Assembly (NCBI GenBank): GCA_040400085.1
Contig: JBBAQX010000022.1
Location: forward strand, 1 to 64,000
DNA from: HNR sp040400085
GTDB lineage: Bacteria > Actinomycetota > Actinomycetes > Actinomycetales > Microbacteriaceae
Direction: 5' to 3'
DNA length: 64,000 nt
Of the stretch, positions 27,236 to 35,826 are shown in pieces; position 1 is the stretch's first letter; the number at the start of each line of letters is the position of its first letter. Under the pieces are notes generated by a model. It saw only the letters and a program-made list of their open reading frames with translations. It was not told the origin of the DNA and searched no databases. The translations under genes were made by a program, and so were the position numbers.

Positions 27236-27588
27236 AGGCCCAGTGTTGCACACGACCTTTGGACACAGCCCATCCCAAATATATACAGTAGAACCCTACG
27301 TAGCATCAATGTCATGTAGGCAGCGTTTCTAGACGCGTTGATGCTCGACCGAAAACTCAACCGATGCCAACGTTTCCGACATCAGGTCGACAAGAGGTCG
27401 AGACATCTGTCAGGACGGGGACGGCATCCATGACGTCATTGTGACAAGAAACATACCAGAAACATTAGTAAATCCCCGGATCCTCAAAACTACCGAAAAA
27501 TCTGGCTAGTTATGATGATTATGCAGTGAATCGTTCTGGTTCATGACCTTAAAGGGTGCTGTCCCAAAAGCTTCTCATAAGGAAGGCT

Positions 27589-28368
27589 CTAACTCTCGAC
27601 GACGAGCACCGGCGGCGTCTCGACCGAAGGCGTCACTCCCTTTGGTTCGATCGTCATACCAAAACCATCGCCTGCTTGCATAGGCCCGACCAGCATAGCC
27701 CAGCTCTTACCCTGGGCATCCACGGAAGCTGTTCCAGCCGGCACCATAACCCCATCACGCACAAACCAGAGCGCAAGCACCTCGTCTGCGCTGATCTGAG
27801 ACAGGTCGTAGCCGACGAAGGCGGCGCTGCCCTGAGATGCAGACCAAATCAGCACGGCCTCACCTCCGCCGCTCACTGGAGCCGTGATCCGCTGTACGTC
27901 TGGCGCCGACGCAAGACTCACGATCGCTCCCCCGTTCGCCGATACTGTCGACGTCCCTTGGCCCGGCGAAGCTTCTTCAATGATTTGTGAATCAGGCGAG
28001 AGAATAACCCGATCTAACACCACGCCACCAGCAACGCACGCCGCTGCAGCGCTAAGGCCTACCAGCAGATTGAACATGCGACGGCGCGGGCGATTCCGGA
28101 TATCCGTGACGATCGCCCGAGGAGCTATCGGCTCGTTCACCATCGCGGACACGGTCTGTGGCGTCTGGCTAATCTTTTGCATGATGTCGTTTTTGAGGCT
28201 CGCCGGAGGATCTACCGGCGGAACGGCATCAGCGAGAGCCGAGACGAGCCCTGAGAACTCTGCATACTCGGCCTCACTAGTGTCGGTTTCGAGATCATTC
28301 ACCCTGCGAACGCTAGGTACCGAATCTGTTGCCGAGGAGCGTTTAGGACCCCGATCAGATGCCTTCAT
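27589..28368 (-). CDS. rskA: Anti-sigma factor, RskA family
   Basis: The 259-residue protein has an N-terminal cytoplasmic segment (about residues 30-85, with LVSALADAVPPVDPPASLKNDI), a single membrane helix (about 100-120, LLVGLSAAAACVAGGVVLD) and an extracytoplasmic RskA-type domain. It should hold the partner ECF sigma factor at the membrane until an outside signal triggers proteolysis. Its start overlaps the sigma gene by 14 bases, the typical sigma/anti-sigma arrangement. Confidence 0.9.
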   Translation of the reverse strand: MKASDRGPKRSSATDSVPSVRRVNDLETDTSEAEYAEFSGLVSALADAVPPVDPPASLKNDIMQKISQTPQTVSAMVNEPIAPRAIVTDIRNRPRRRMFNLLVGLSAAAACVAGGVVLDRVILSPDSQIIEEASPGQGTSTVSANGGAIVSLASAPDVQRITAPVSGGGEAVLIWSASQGSAAFVGYDLSQISADEVLALWFVRDGVMVPAGTASVDAQGKSWAMLVGPMQAGDGFGMTIEPKGVTPSVETPPVLVVES

Positions 28369-29083
28369 AGTTCACCCCCAAAATCTCGCGCAGTCGAATT
28401 ACGCCGTCACGTATTCTTGTCTTCACAGTGCCGATCGGCACCCCAAGAGTCTTTGCTATTTCTCGTTGCGAGCACCCATCATAGTATGCCATCACAACAC
28501 ATTCTCGCTGAACCGGAGTGAGCGTGTTTAGGGCTGCGACAACCCGTTCTCTCGCGTCAAGCTGTTGAACACCTTCTACCACCACATCAAACGCGACCTC
28601 AATGTCACGTGCCCCGATCTTTCGGTCGCGCTCTCCGGAAGACTGAGATGATCGCACCCGATCAACGGCCCGCCGATGGGCGATAGTGAGAAGCCATGAC
28701 CTCACACTTCCTCGTGACGGTTCGAAAGTACCCGCCTGCTGCCACGCGTGCAAGAAAACCTCTTGGGTCACCTCTTCTGATTGGGCATGATCCGCGATTA
28801 CGCGCAGAATCAACCCGAAAACACGGGGAGCCAACGCATCATAGAATCTGGAGAATGCGGCTTGATCGCCCCGTTGCACAAGAATAAACAATTCGCTCAT
28901 CTCGCTGTCTGTGGTGACTTGTTCGACAGCATTCTGATAGTGCTCCCGCTTAGCCACGCTCTCCTGCTCTGCTGCAGAATCCAACCGATCCCATTGCTCC
29001 ATCATCTTAGTCTGCCAAAGATTAGCGACCGGCGCGAAGCTTTCGCTCTGTTTGGGCCGCGTTGCGACAAGCGTTGCGCTCAT
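28355..29083 (-). CDS. sigK: ECF sigma factor, SigK-like
   Basis: Region 2 is seen in FSRFYDALAPRVFGLILRVI and the EEVTQEVFLHAWQQAGTF block; region 4 in LTPVQRECVVMAYYDG and QREIAKTLGVPIGTVKTRI. GGAGG stands 4 bases before the ATG at 29083, so I use that rather than the more distal ATG at 29110; this gives 242 residues. About 50 residues precede region 2, longer than usual, so a still later start is possible. It is co-transcribed with rskA. The DUF4397-sortase genes nearby are candidate targets. Confidence 0.9.
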   Translation of the reverse strand: MSATLVATRPKQSESFAPVANLWQTKMMEQWDRLDSAAEQESVAKREHYQNAVEQVTTDSEMSELFILVQRGDQAAFSRFYDALAPRVFGLILRVIADHAQSEEVTQEVFLHAWQQAGTFEPSRGSVRSWLLTIAHRRAVDRVRSSQSSGERDRKIGARDIEVAFDVVVEGVQQLDARERVVAALNTLTPVQRECVVMAYYDGCSQREIAKTLGVPIGTVKTRIRDGVIRLREILGVNYEGI

Positions 29084-29274
29084 GAGGCCTCCATTCCGGG
29101 CGAAAATCACAGTGAAATTTATAAGTTACGACCATTATTCGGAGCGGCGCTGCTCGTGGATTGCAAAAAGACCCTACCGTTTCCTGAGTATTTGCTCAGA
29201 CAACAGATGCACGCTCTGAGTGATAGAGGCCTCTTTATGATCGAGACGGCACTGATCAACGATTACGCTTTCTA

Positions 29275-29952
29275 TTACGCTGTGCCCGGCACAACGAGCC
29301 CCAGCTCGTAAGCGATGATGACAAGTTGGGCGCGGTCGTGGGCCAAGAGCTTTGCCATCGTTCGATTCACATGAGTCTTTGCCGTCAGCGGGGAAATACT
29401 CAGGGCCGCCGCGATATCGGCATTGGAGAGCCCCTGCGCCACGAGGATCAGCACCTCGTGCTCGCGCTCGGTGAGCGTCTCGACTGGGGCCCAAAGCGGG
29501 GTGCTTCGCTGCGCCGCCCCGGAAGCATTCATGTAACGGTCGATGAGCGCCCTCGTTGCCTTTGGTGAAAGGAGCGCCTCCCCCGAGTGAACCGTTCGAA
29601 TCGCGTCAATCAGACCTGCCGGCTCTCCGCCTTTTCCCACGAAGCCACTTGCTCCGCGCCGCAGTGCCTCGATTACGTAGTCATCCTCTTCAAAAGTGGT
29701 GAGAATGATCACGCGGGTGCCGGCCAGATCAGGGTTTCGGCAAATCAGTCCCGTCGCTTCGAGCCCATCCATTACGGGCATCCGTATGTCCATCAAAACT
29801 ACGTCTGGTTGCGCCCTTCGAGCGAGGTCAATCGCTTCGGCCCCGTTCGTAGCCTCTCCCACGATACTGATGTCTGCTTCGTCTTTGATGAGAGACCTCA
29901 CCGCAGAACGAATCAGCGGTTGATCATCAACAACTGCCACCCGAATGGTCAT
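29275..29952 (-). CDS. Response regulator, NarL/FixJ family
   Basis: The receiver domain (residues 1-120) has the acidic pair D9-D10 and the phosphorylation site Asp55 in VLMDIRMPVMDG. The C-terminal LuxR helix-turn-helix holds LTEREHEVLILVAQGLSNAD and SPLTAKTHVNRTM. It overlaps the sensor kinase gene by 4 bases. It likely controls the divergent ABC transporter genes at 31385. Confidence 0.95.
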   Translation of the reverse strand: MTIRVAVVDDQPLIRSAVRSLIKDEADISIVGEATNGAEAIDLARRAQPDVVLMDIRMPVMDGLEATGLICRNPDLAGTRVIILTTFEEDDYVIEALRRGASGFVGKGGEPAGLIDAIRTVHSGEALLSPKATRALIDRYMNASGAAQRSTPLWAPVETLTEREHEVLILVAQGLSNADIAAALSISPLTAKTHVNRTMAKLLAHDRAQLVIIAYELGLVVPGTA

Positions 29953-31169
29953 ATTTGCTTACCTTTCACAGAGGCGGGTAGGGGTATCGAAGCCCTGAGA
30001 GCATAACTACCATTGCTGTCAGAGGAGACCAGAGTTCCCCCGACAAGCTCTAAACGCTCCCGCATCCCTAAGAGGCCATGCCGTCCGGAAGGATTCTCAA
30101 CCTGGGCAACGCGGGAAGGATCGATAGGGTTCACGCTGACAATAGTGAACTCTTCTGCCTCGTAGATAAGACTCAGCGACACCTCGTGCCTGCTACCGTG
30201 TTTGTGCGCGTTCGTCAGGGCTTCCTGGACCACACGGTAGGCGACAACGTCCACAGAACCGCTTAGCGGCCGCTCCGTGCCCCGACTCTCAAACGCCACG
30301 CGAAGCCCGAGCCGCTCAAACATTTCGATCATATCGCCTATCCCTGCGACCCCCAATACCGGTCGCGGCTCCGTCCTGATCTGGTCGTCGCCGCTCCGCA
30401 GCAGCCCGAGCAGGGTGCTGATTTCTTTGAGTACGCTCGATGCCGATTCGCGGATGACCGCGAGGGCTCGTTCCGCCTCCTCAGGCCTGTCCGTGAGCAC
30501 TTTCGAGGCAACCCCCGCATGCAGATTGATCGCGGCGATCTGGTGCGCAGCCGCGTCGTGTAGTTCACGCGCTATGCGCAGCCGCTCATCGGTAACGCGG
30601 CGCTGCGCTTCGAGGTCGCGCGTCCGTTCGGCACGTTCGGCCCGCTCCGTGATCGCATCAATATAGGCACGACGGTTGCGCACACCGTTGCCAGCCGCAG
30701 CAGCGAAGCCGATCACCGCGGTACCGCCGACTATGAGGGATGGCACCAAACCAAGTGCAGCAGCTACAGCTATCCCCAGCAGTCCAATGGTGAAACTAGA
30801 AATAATGATTGTCTGCCGCCGGCTGCTGGTCAGCGCCACCTGGAAGATCACGACCGCAACGGCAATCTGATAACCGAGAGACGGCAATCGCGAGTAGCCA
30901 GAGGTCAGAGAAGGAACCACGATTGCGACAAGAGACAAAAAGACGACGACCCCGAGGGTAGGCCTGGGATATTTCCTCCGAAACGGAAGAACTACGGCCA
31001 TAATTATGAGAGGTAATGCGCGCCCTGGGCTCCACAGAAACTGCAGTTTCTCATGGTCCTCTGGGGTACAAGCGGTAAGTATCAGCAGCAGACCGAGCGC
31101 TATATCACCGACCCAGAAGGGCACGCGCGGTCGCGTGATGTGATCTCCTCGCGCCGTTCTCATACTCAT
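29949..31169 (-). CDS. Sensor histidine kinase, HisKA_3 type
   Basis: The N-terminal half (to about residue 175) has four to five membrane helices with almost no outer loop, as in intramembrane-sensing kinases. The dimerisation motif RIARELHDAAAHQIAAI contains the phosphorylated His204. The HATPase region ends with NPSGRHGLLGMRERLELVGG. The pair with the response regulator and the divergent MacB-like transporter is a common actinobacterial module for cell-envelope stress or antimicrobial peptides. Confidence 0.93.
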   Translation of the reverse strand: MSMRTARGDHITRPRVPFWVGDIALGLLLILTACTPEDHEKLQFLWSPGRALPLIIMAVVLPFRRKYPRPTLGVVVFLSLVAIVVPSLTSGYSRLPSLGYQIAVAVVIFQVALTSSRRQTIIISSFTIGLLGIAVAAALGLVPSLIVGGTAVIGFAAAAGNGVRNRRAYIDAITERAERAERTRDLEAQRRVTDERLRIARELHDAAAHQIAAINLHAGVASKVLTDRPEEAERALAVIRESASSVLKEISTLLGLLRSGDDQIRTEPRPVLGVAGIGDMIEMFERLGLRVAFESRGTERPLSGSVDVVAYRVVQEALTNAHKHGSRHEVSLSLIYEAEEFTIVSVNPIDPSRVAQVENPSGRHGLLGMRERLELVGGTLVSSDSNGSYALRASIPLPASVKGKQI

Positions 31170-31264
31170 CGCTTTTCCTCACCTTGATTCTCCCGCGAGA
31201 GACTGACCTAACAAGACTCTCACATTGGCCCAGCCAAGGAATCCTCCGAGCGCAGTGCTCTCTC

Positions 31265-31283
31265 TACTACCAACGCGGTAGTA
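31265..31283. promoter_or_regulatory. Inverted repeat in the kinase/ABC divergent region
   Basis: TACTACC (31265-31271) and GGTAGTA (31277-31283) form a perfect 7-bp inverted repeat with a 5-base spacer, the usual shape of a NarL-type response regulator site. It lies about 100 bases from both divergent starts. TGCGATCGCA, a 10-bp palindrome, follows a few bases later. Confidence 0.45.
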
Positions 31284-31384
31284 AAGATCATGCGATCGCA
31301 CGATGACGAAGAATAGGCCTCTCGGCCAGGCTGAATTATGTGGCAGCTGACCACACATCAACGCATACATAAAGGACCAATCTC

Positions 31385-32080
31385 ATGACAACATCCGTGT
31401 TGGAGGCTATCGACCTGAAAAAGTCTTATGGCCGCGGAGAAAGCCGTTTTGATGCCCTCAAGGGGATCGACCTCGACGTGAAACTCGGGGAAAGCTTAGC
31501 GATCGTCGGCAAAAGCGGCTCAGGAAAATCAACCCTCATGCACCTGCTGGCGCTGCTCGACACGCCCAGTTCAGGGCAGGTGGCACTCAATGGAACGGAT
31601 GCCTCGAAGCTGTCTGCCCGTGATCTCAATCGCCTGCGCAACGAGACATTCGGCTTTGTTTTCCAACAGTTTTTTCTGACGCCGAACGCCTCCGTGCTCG
31701 ATAACGTCACGCTGCCTCTCAAGATTCGCGGGGTGGGCGCAACCGAGCGCAAGAGAAGAGGCATGGAGGCCCTCGATCGCCTCGAGCTTCAGGACAAAGC
31801 AAAGAACAAGGCGACGGACCTGTCCGGCGGACAAAAACAGAGGGTCGTTATCGCCCGGGCATTGGTCAGCGATCCCACCGTGATTTTCGCGGACGAGCCC
31901 ACCGGAAACCTCGACACTGCGACCGGGAACGTCGTGGAAAACATTCTTTTCGATCTCAATCGAGAACGAGGAATCACCCTCATCCTGGTCACGCACGACC
32001 CCGAACTCGCCACGCGCTGTGATCGCAGCATCTTCGTGCGCGACGGAGAAATCATTTCGCAGAACGGACAGTCAGCATGA
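31385..32080 (+). CDS. ABC transporter ATPase, MacB/LolD type
   Basis: The 231-residue ATPase shows Walker A GKSGSGKSTL, the Q-loop VFQQFFLTPNASVLDNV, signature LSGGQKQRV and Walker B VIFADEPTGNLD, all typical of the MacB/LolD subfamily. It overlaps the permease gene by 4 bases. These systems work as mechanotransmission pumps or lipoprotein/peptide exporters; in Gram-positives they often give resistance to envelope-active compounds. Confidence 0.95.
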   Translation: MTTSVLEAIDLKKSYGRGESRFDALKGIDLDVKLGESLAIVGKSGSGKSTLMHLLALLDTPSSGQVALNGTDASKLSARDLNRLRNETFGFVFQQFFLTPNASVLDNVTLPLKIRGVGATERKRRGMEALDRLELQDKAKNKATDLSGGQKQRVVIARALVSDPTVIFADEPTGNLDTATGNVVENILFDLNRERGITLILVTHDPELATRCDRSIFVRDGEIISQNGQSA

Positions 32081-33375
32081 AACCCCTCACCCTGGTAGCC
32101 ACGGCTATCGCTAATACTTTCCGCAGCAAGCTTCGCACTACCCTCACCGTGCTGGCGATCTTCATCGGCGCATTTACCCTGACCATCACCAATGGTCTTG
32201 GCATCGGCATCAATCGCTACATCGACGACACGGTTGCGGCGATTGGGGCGAACGATGTCATGACCGTTACCAAACCTGTCGATCAGAACGCCTCAGGACC
32301 ACAGGAGTATCGTCCAGATGTGACCACCGTTCAGGGGAGGGCTCAGCCCGGAAACCCAAACGGCGCGACGCTAGAAAGCCTCACTCCGACAGATCTCTCG
32401 GCGATTGAAGAAATCACTGGCGTCAAATCGGTAGAACCAGCCCGCACCATCAAAACAGACTTTATTCAATATGCAGATGGAAAACAGTATCAGCTCAGTG
32501 TGGGAAATCTCATCCCCGGCATTCGCATTCAGACGTCGGCAGGCGAGGCTCCCTCCTCGGCTAGCTCCGACAATGAGATCGCTATCCCAACAGAGTTCGT
32601 TAAACCGCTGGGCTTTTCAAGCGATGAGGATGCCATTGGCAAGACCGTCCTCATCGGAATTACCGATCGGCAGGGGCTTCAGTCAGAGATCGAGGCAACA
32701 GTCGTCGGAGTATCAGAGGCTACCCTGACGGGAAGTTCCAGCGCGACGCTAAACGAGGCTCTTGAACAGAACCTTTTTGACAGGCAGCAGGTGGGTATCG
32801 CCGCTGCCCAAAAGGATTCGTATGCGAGTGCAATAGTACGCTTTGATCCGCAATCAAGCGATGCTCAGATCAGCCAGCTCAAATCCGATCTGACGAAAAG
32901 CGGATTCGAAGGCCTCACCACTAACGACCAGATTGGGAGCTTTCGCAGCGTAATCGATGCGATAGTGCTCGTGCTTAACGCTTTTGCGATCATCGCTTTG
33001 TTGGCGGCAAGCTTCGGGATCGTGAACACCCTACTCATGAGCGTCCAGGAGAGAACGCGGGAAATCGGGCTTATGAAGGCAATGGGAATGGGATCAGGAA
33101 AGGTGTTTGGAATGTTCAGCCTTGAGGCCGTCTTCATCGGCTTCCTCGGCAGTGCTGTTGGCGCAGGTCTAGCCGTCCTTGCCGGGCTGGGTATCAGCAC
33201 ACAACTGTCGAACACGCTTTTTTCCGACCTTCCAGGCCTCACTATTATTGCGTTCGACGCGCCCTCAATCCTGAGCGTATTCGCGCTAGTGATGGGGATC
33301 GCATTCTTGGCAGGGACCCTCCCCGCGTATCGCGCGGCGCGTAAGACGCCTATCGAAGCCCTACGCTACGAATAG
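32077..33375 (+). CDS. ABC transporter permease, FtsX/MacB family
   Basis: The 432-residue protein has one N-terminal helix (about 20-40), a large extracytoplasmic MacB_PCD domain (about 45-290) and three C-terminal helices in the FtsX domain. NTLLMSVQERTREIGLMKAM is the conserved coupling region. It partners the ATPase upstream. A strong terminator follows. Confidence 0.93.
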   Translation: MKPLTLVATAIANTFRSKLRTTLTVLAIFIGAFTLTITNGLGIGINRYIDDTVAAIGANDVMTVTKPVDQNASGPQEYRPDVTTVQGRAQPGNPNGATLESLTPTDLSAIEEITGVKSVEPARTIKTDFIQYADGKQYQLSVGNLIPGIRIQTSAGEAPSSASSDNEIAIPTEFVKPLGFSSDEDAIGKTVLIGITDRQGLQSEIEATVVGVSEATLTGSSSATLNEALEQNLFDRQQVGIAAAQKDSYASAIVRFDPQSSDAQISQLKSDLTKSGFEGLTTNDQIGSFRSVIDAIVLVLNAFAIIALLAASFGIVNTLLMSVQERTREIGLMKAMGMGSGKVFGMFSLEAVFIGFLGSAVGAGLAVLAGLGISTQLSNTLFSDLPGLTIIAFDAPSILSVFALVMGIAFLAGTLPAYRAARKTPIEALRYE

Positions 33376-33410
33376 GTTCCACCTCGCTATCACTCTCAAT
33401 ATAAGAAGCA

Positions 33411-33457
33411 CGACAGCCCGTTCAGTCTTGGAGCCTGAACGGGCTGTCGCTGTTTTT
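33411..33457 (+). terminator. Strong terminator between convergent operons
   Basis: CGACAGCCCGTTCAG (33411-33425) and CTGAACGGGCTGTCG (33435-33449) pair perfectly over 15 bases, followed by CTGTTTTTC. It ends the ABC operon and, being symmetric, can also act on the minus-strand glycan operon that ends at 33474. Confidence 0.9.
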
Positions 33458-33473
33458 CATGCTGTCGAGGAAG

Positions 33474-35825
33474 CTAGTTCACTCGCATCCCGACAATTTT
33501 TCGGGTGCGTACGAACGCACCCAAACCCAACAACACTGCGGCGAGCGCTGCCGCCCCAAACCAGTCGTTCGCACCCGTATCGGCAAGACTCTTTGTGGAG
33601 GTTACTGCCGTAGCAGGAGCCAGCGGTACAGCTGCCTCGGAGCCACCGGGGGTAACGAGAGCGCCGCCCCCACCGGCGTCACCGGTGCCTCCGCCGCCGC
33701 CGCCTCCGCCTCCGCCTCCGCCTCCGCCTCCGCCGATATCGTCGGCAGCGATGGTCACCGCCCGGTCAAGCCACCTCACATACATGTTCGAGTCGCGCAC
33801 GAGGCGAGCTTCAAACGCCCCCGTAGGTGAATCTGCAGCTGCCTGATTCGTATCGATAATCGATTGGAAGGCGGCCTTCGCGGCGGCAGCATCCCCCGCG
33901 CGAAGCGCACGCTCAGCAGCGGCAAACGATGCGACGGTTGCCGCGTTGTTCCCGGCATCCCCGCATGTCGCATCCTTCATTGTCGACAGGCTGTGGGTGA
34001 TTCCTGCGAGAAGGGCCTTCTTGGGATTGGCATGCGGCGTGATCGCCGGCGTGCGAAAGGGCCCAAGCGCCAGGGCGTGCGCCTGATCGTCCCTGAGCTG
34101 GTTATAGGAGAAAACCCCCGCACCGTCCGACCCGCGTTGGGTGACTGCCGTGATTTGATCGAGCACGACGCTCGGAGTACGTCCGTGGAACGCGCCATAC
34201 GTTGCGGTATAGAGAAGCTCTGAACCAACCCTGGTGCGCATGATCGCAGTGTCGTTTCCAACGGAGGTACCGTCTGCGCCGAATGACATACCCGTGAGTA
34301 CATCTACGTAGCCACGATCTACCCAGTCGCCCCAGTTCTGGAACTTCTTATTCAGCCCGTCAAGGGGATCCGCAAATACCGCGGCAGAGATCAGCGCAGA
34401 GGGTTTCACCTGTTGCTGCATCGCGCGAATATCGGCGACGAACGATGTGATCTTTTCGATTTTCCAGTCGGTCCAGGTCTGCCACATAGCGTCACTGGGT
34501 GTCAATGTGTAGGGGTCAACTCCCTTTTCCGATTGAAATAATGCCCGGGTGAAGTCGCTATACGAATAACCCGCAGTCTGCCAAGGCTCCGAGACCGCAT
34601 AGCGGATGTAGTCAAGATGGACTCCATCGACGTCATACTTCGAGAGGATCTCCGAGTACAAGTCCTTGACATATTTGCGAGCGTCAGGATGAGCCGGGTC
34701 GATAAAGTAATACCCTGGTTCTTTGCTCGATGGAAGGATGCCCGGCTTACCAACATCCTCACGCTCAACCGCAGCCCACTCGGGATGCGCTCGAAGGACG
34801 GGGCCAATTCCATCGCCTGTCGCATCGGCACCGACGTAGAACGTGTGAACCCACGGATGCAATTCGATGCCTCGGGCGTGGGCCTCGCTAATCCACACAG
34901 CGAGGGGATCAAAACCCGCGAATTGAGGACGCTGCTCCGTCACACCGCTGCTAGCGGCTACCGCGCTTGGGTAGATCGTATATCCCTGAAACACCGTTTC
35001 CAGGAAGATCATGTTGAACCCGGTTGCAGAGATCTTATCGAGTGTCGCGCGAATAGCGTCGGGGGTTGTCTCGGTGGGGCGAACCCATATGCCCCGCCCC
35101 TCGACAGGCCGAGACTCCGTTGTGTAGTAGAAAGCTTCGCGAGCGGCGTCCGAGGCCTGACTGGCAATGTTTGCAACCTCCGCAACACTCAGCCCAGCCG
35201 CGTTGGCGGATTCAAGAAACTTTTGGCTTTCGGCGATCTTCGCGGAAGCGCTATCAGCGGCATAGACCAGGCAGCTCGCGTTCGCGCTGGCCGCCGCGTC
35301 AGAGGCTTGCGTCAGAAGGGTGTTCGCTCCCAAGAGGTAGCTCTGGCCATCCACGCTGATCGTCACGATGTTGCCCGCGATCTCGACGACCGCGCCAACG
35401 GTAGCGTTGGCCGACAAAAACTTATCAGCCGTTCCATGCCCTGAGAGAACGTACGTTCGGGCCGCGATGCTCGAACCTGTCGGAATGGGGTTGTTGTTCC
35501 CTCCAACAGCCGTAATGCGGCCATCGGTAACGGTTATCTCATACCCAAAGCTATTCGTTCCCGTTGTGCCAGCCGGGCGTCCCGCGCTCGTGTAGGCGAC
35601 AAGCTTATCCGTTCCTCTCGCAACGTCAACGCCGTCGAGGGAGCGGGAGACGGGAGCGGGTATGACCACGTCTGCCGCGGCAGAGGGTCGCTGGTCTGCC
35701 AGGGTAAGTGACCCCCCGGCTAATAAGAGAGAGGTGGCCAAGGCCACCGGGCGAATAGCCCGTCTTAGCCGGTTTAATCTACCCTTTCGTGCATAATACG
35801 CCGGATAGTGCGTCTCGGTATTCAT
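33474..35825 (-). CDS. Cell-wall-anchored GHL10-family glycoside hydrolase
   Basis: The 783-residue secreted protein has a signal peptide (about residues 1-50), an N-terminal beta-rich region and a helical linker. A GHL10 (DUF187-like) catalytic domain follows at about 240-590, with RGIWVRPTET, ELHPWVHTFYVG and VDGVHLDYIRYA. A 16-Gly run precedes the sorting signal LADTG (747-751), a hydrophobic helix and a basic end. LADTG fits the LAxTG pattern of class E sortases. AGGAG upstream of the ATG at 35825 decides the start; the more distal ATG at 35846 lies inside the GH38 gene. It is the last gene of the glycan operon. The exact substrate is unknown. Confidence 0.88.
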   Translation of the reverse strand: MNTETHYPAYYARKGRLNRLRRAIRPVALATSLLLAGGSLTLADQRPSAAADVVIPAPVSRSLDGVDVARGTDKLVAYTSAGRPAGTTGTNSFGYEITVTDGRITAVGGNNNPIPTGSSIAARTYVLSGHGTADKFLSANATVGAVVEIAGNIVTISVDGQSYLLGANTLLTQASDAAASANASCLVYAADSASAKIAESQKFLESANAAGLSVAEVANIASQASDAAREAFYYTTESRPVEGRGIWVRPTETTPDAIRATLDKISATGFNMIFLETVFQGYTIYPSAVAASSGVTEQRPQFAGFDPLAVWISEAHARGIELHPWVHTFYVGADATGDGIGPVLRAHPEWAAVEREDVGKPGILPSSKEPGYYFIDPAHPDARKYVKDLYSEILSKYDVDGVHLDYIRYAVSEPWQTAGYSYSDFTRALFQSEKGVDPYTLTPSDAMWQTWTDWKIEKITSFVADIRAMQQQVKPSALISAAVFADPLDGLNKKFQNWGDWVDRGYVDVLTGMSFGADGTSVGNDTAIMRTRVGSELLYTATYGAFHGRTPSVVLDQITAVTQRGSDGAGVFSYNQLRDDQAHALALGPFRTPAITPHANPKKALLAGITHSLSTMKDATCGDAGNNAATVASFAAAERALRAGDAAAAKAAFQSIIDTNQAAADSPTGAFEARLVRDSNMYVRWLDRAVTIAADDIGGGGGGGGGGGGGGGGTGDAGGGGALVTPGGSEAAVPLAPATAVTSTKSLADTGANDWFGAAALAAVLLGLGAFVRTRKIVGMRVN
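33687..33734. repeat. GGN trinucleotide tract coding for 16 glycines
   Basis: Forty-eight bases of alternating GCC and TCC triplets (plus strand) encode an unbroken run of 16 Gly just before the wall-sorting region of the GHL10 protein. Such a tract can change length by slippage in steps that keep the frame, which would alter the linker length only. Confidence 0.9.
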
Positions 35826-35826
35826 A

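Noticed and set aside
27127..27360. 77-codon minus-strand frame in the gene-free gap
   Set aside because: Its middle (GIVVIGTVVIGAVE) is only the translation of the 15-bp repeat, and no ribosome binding site precedes it.
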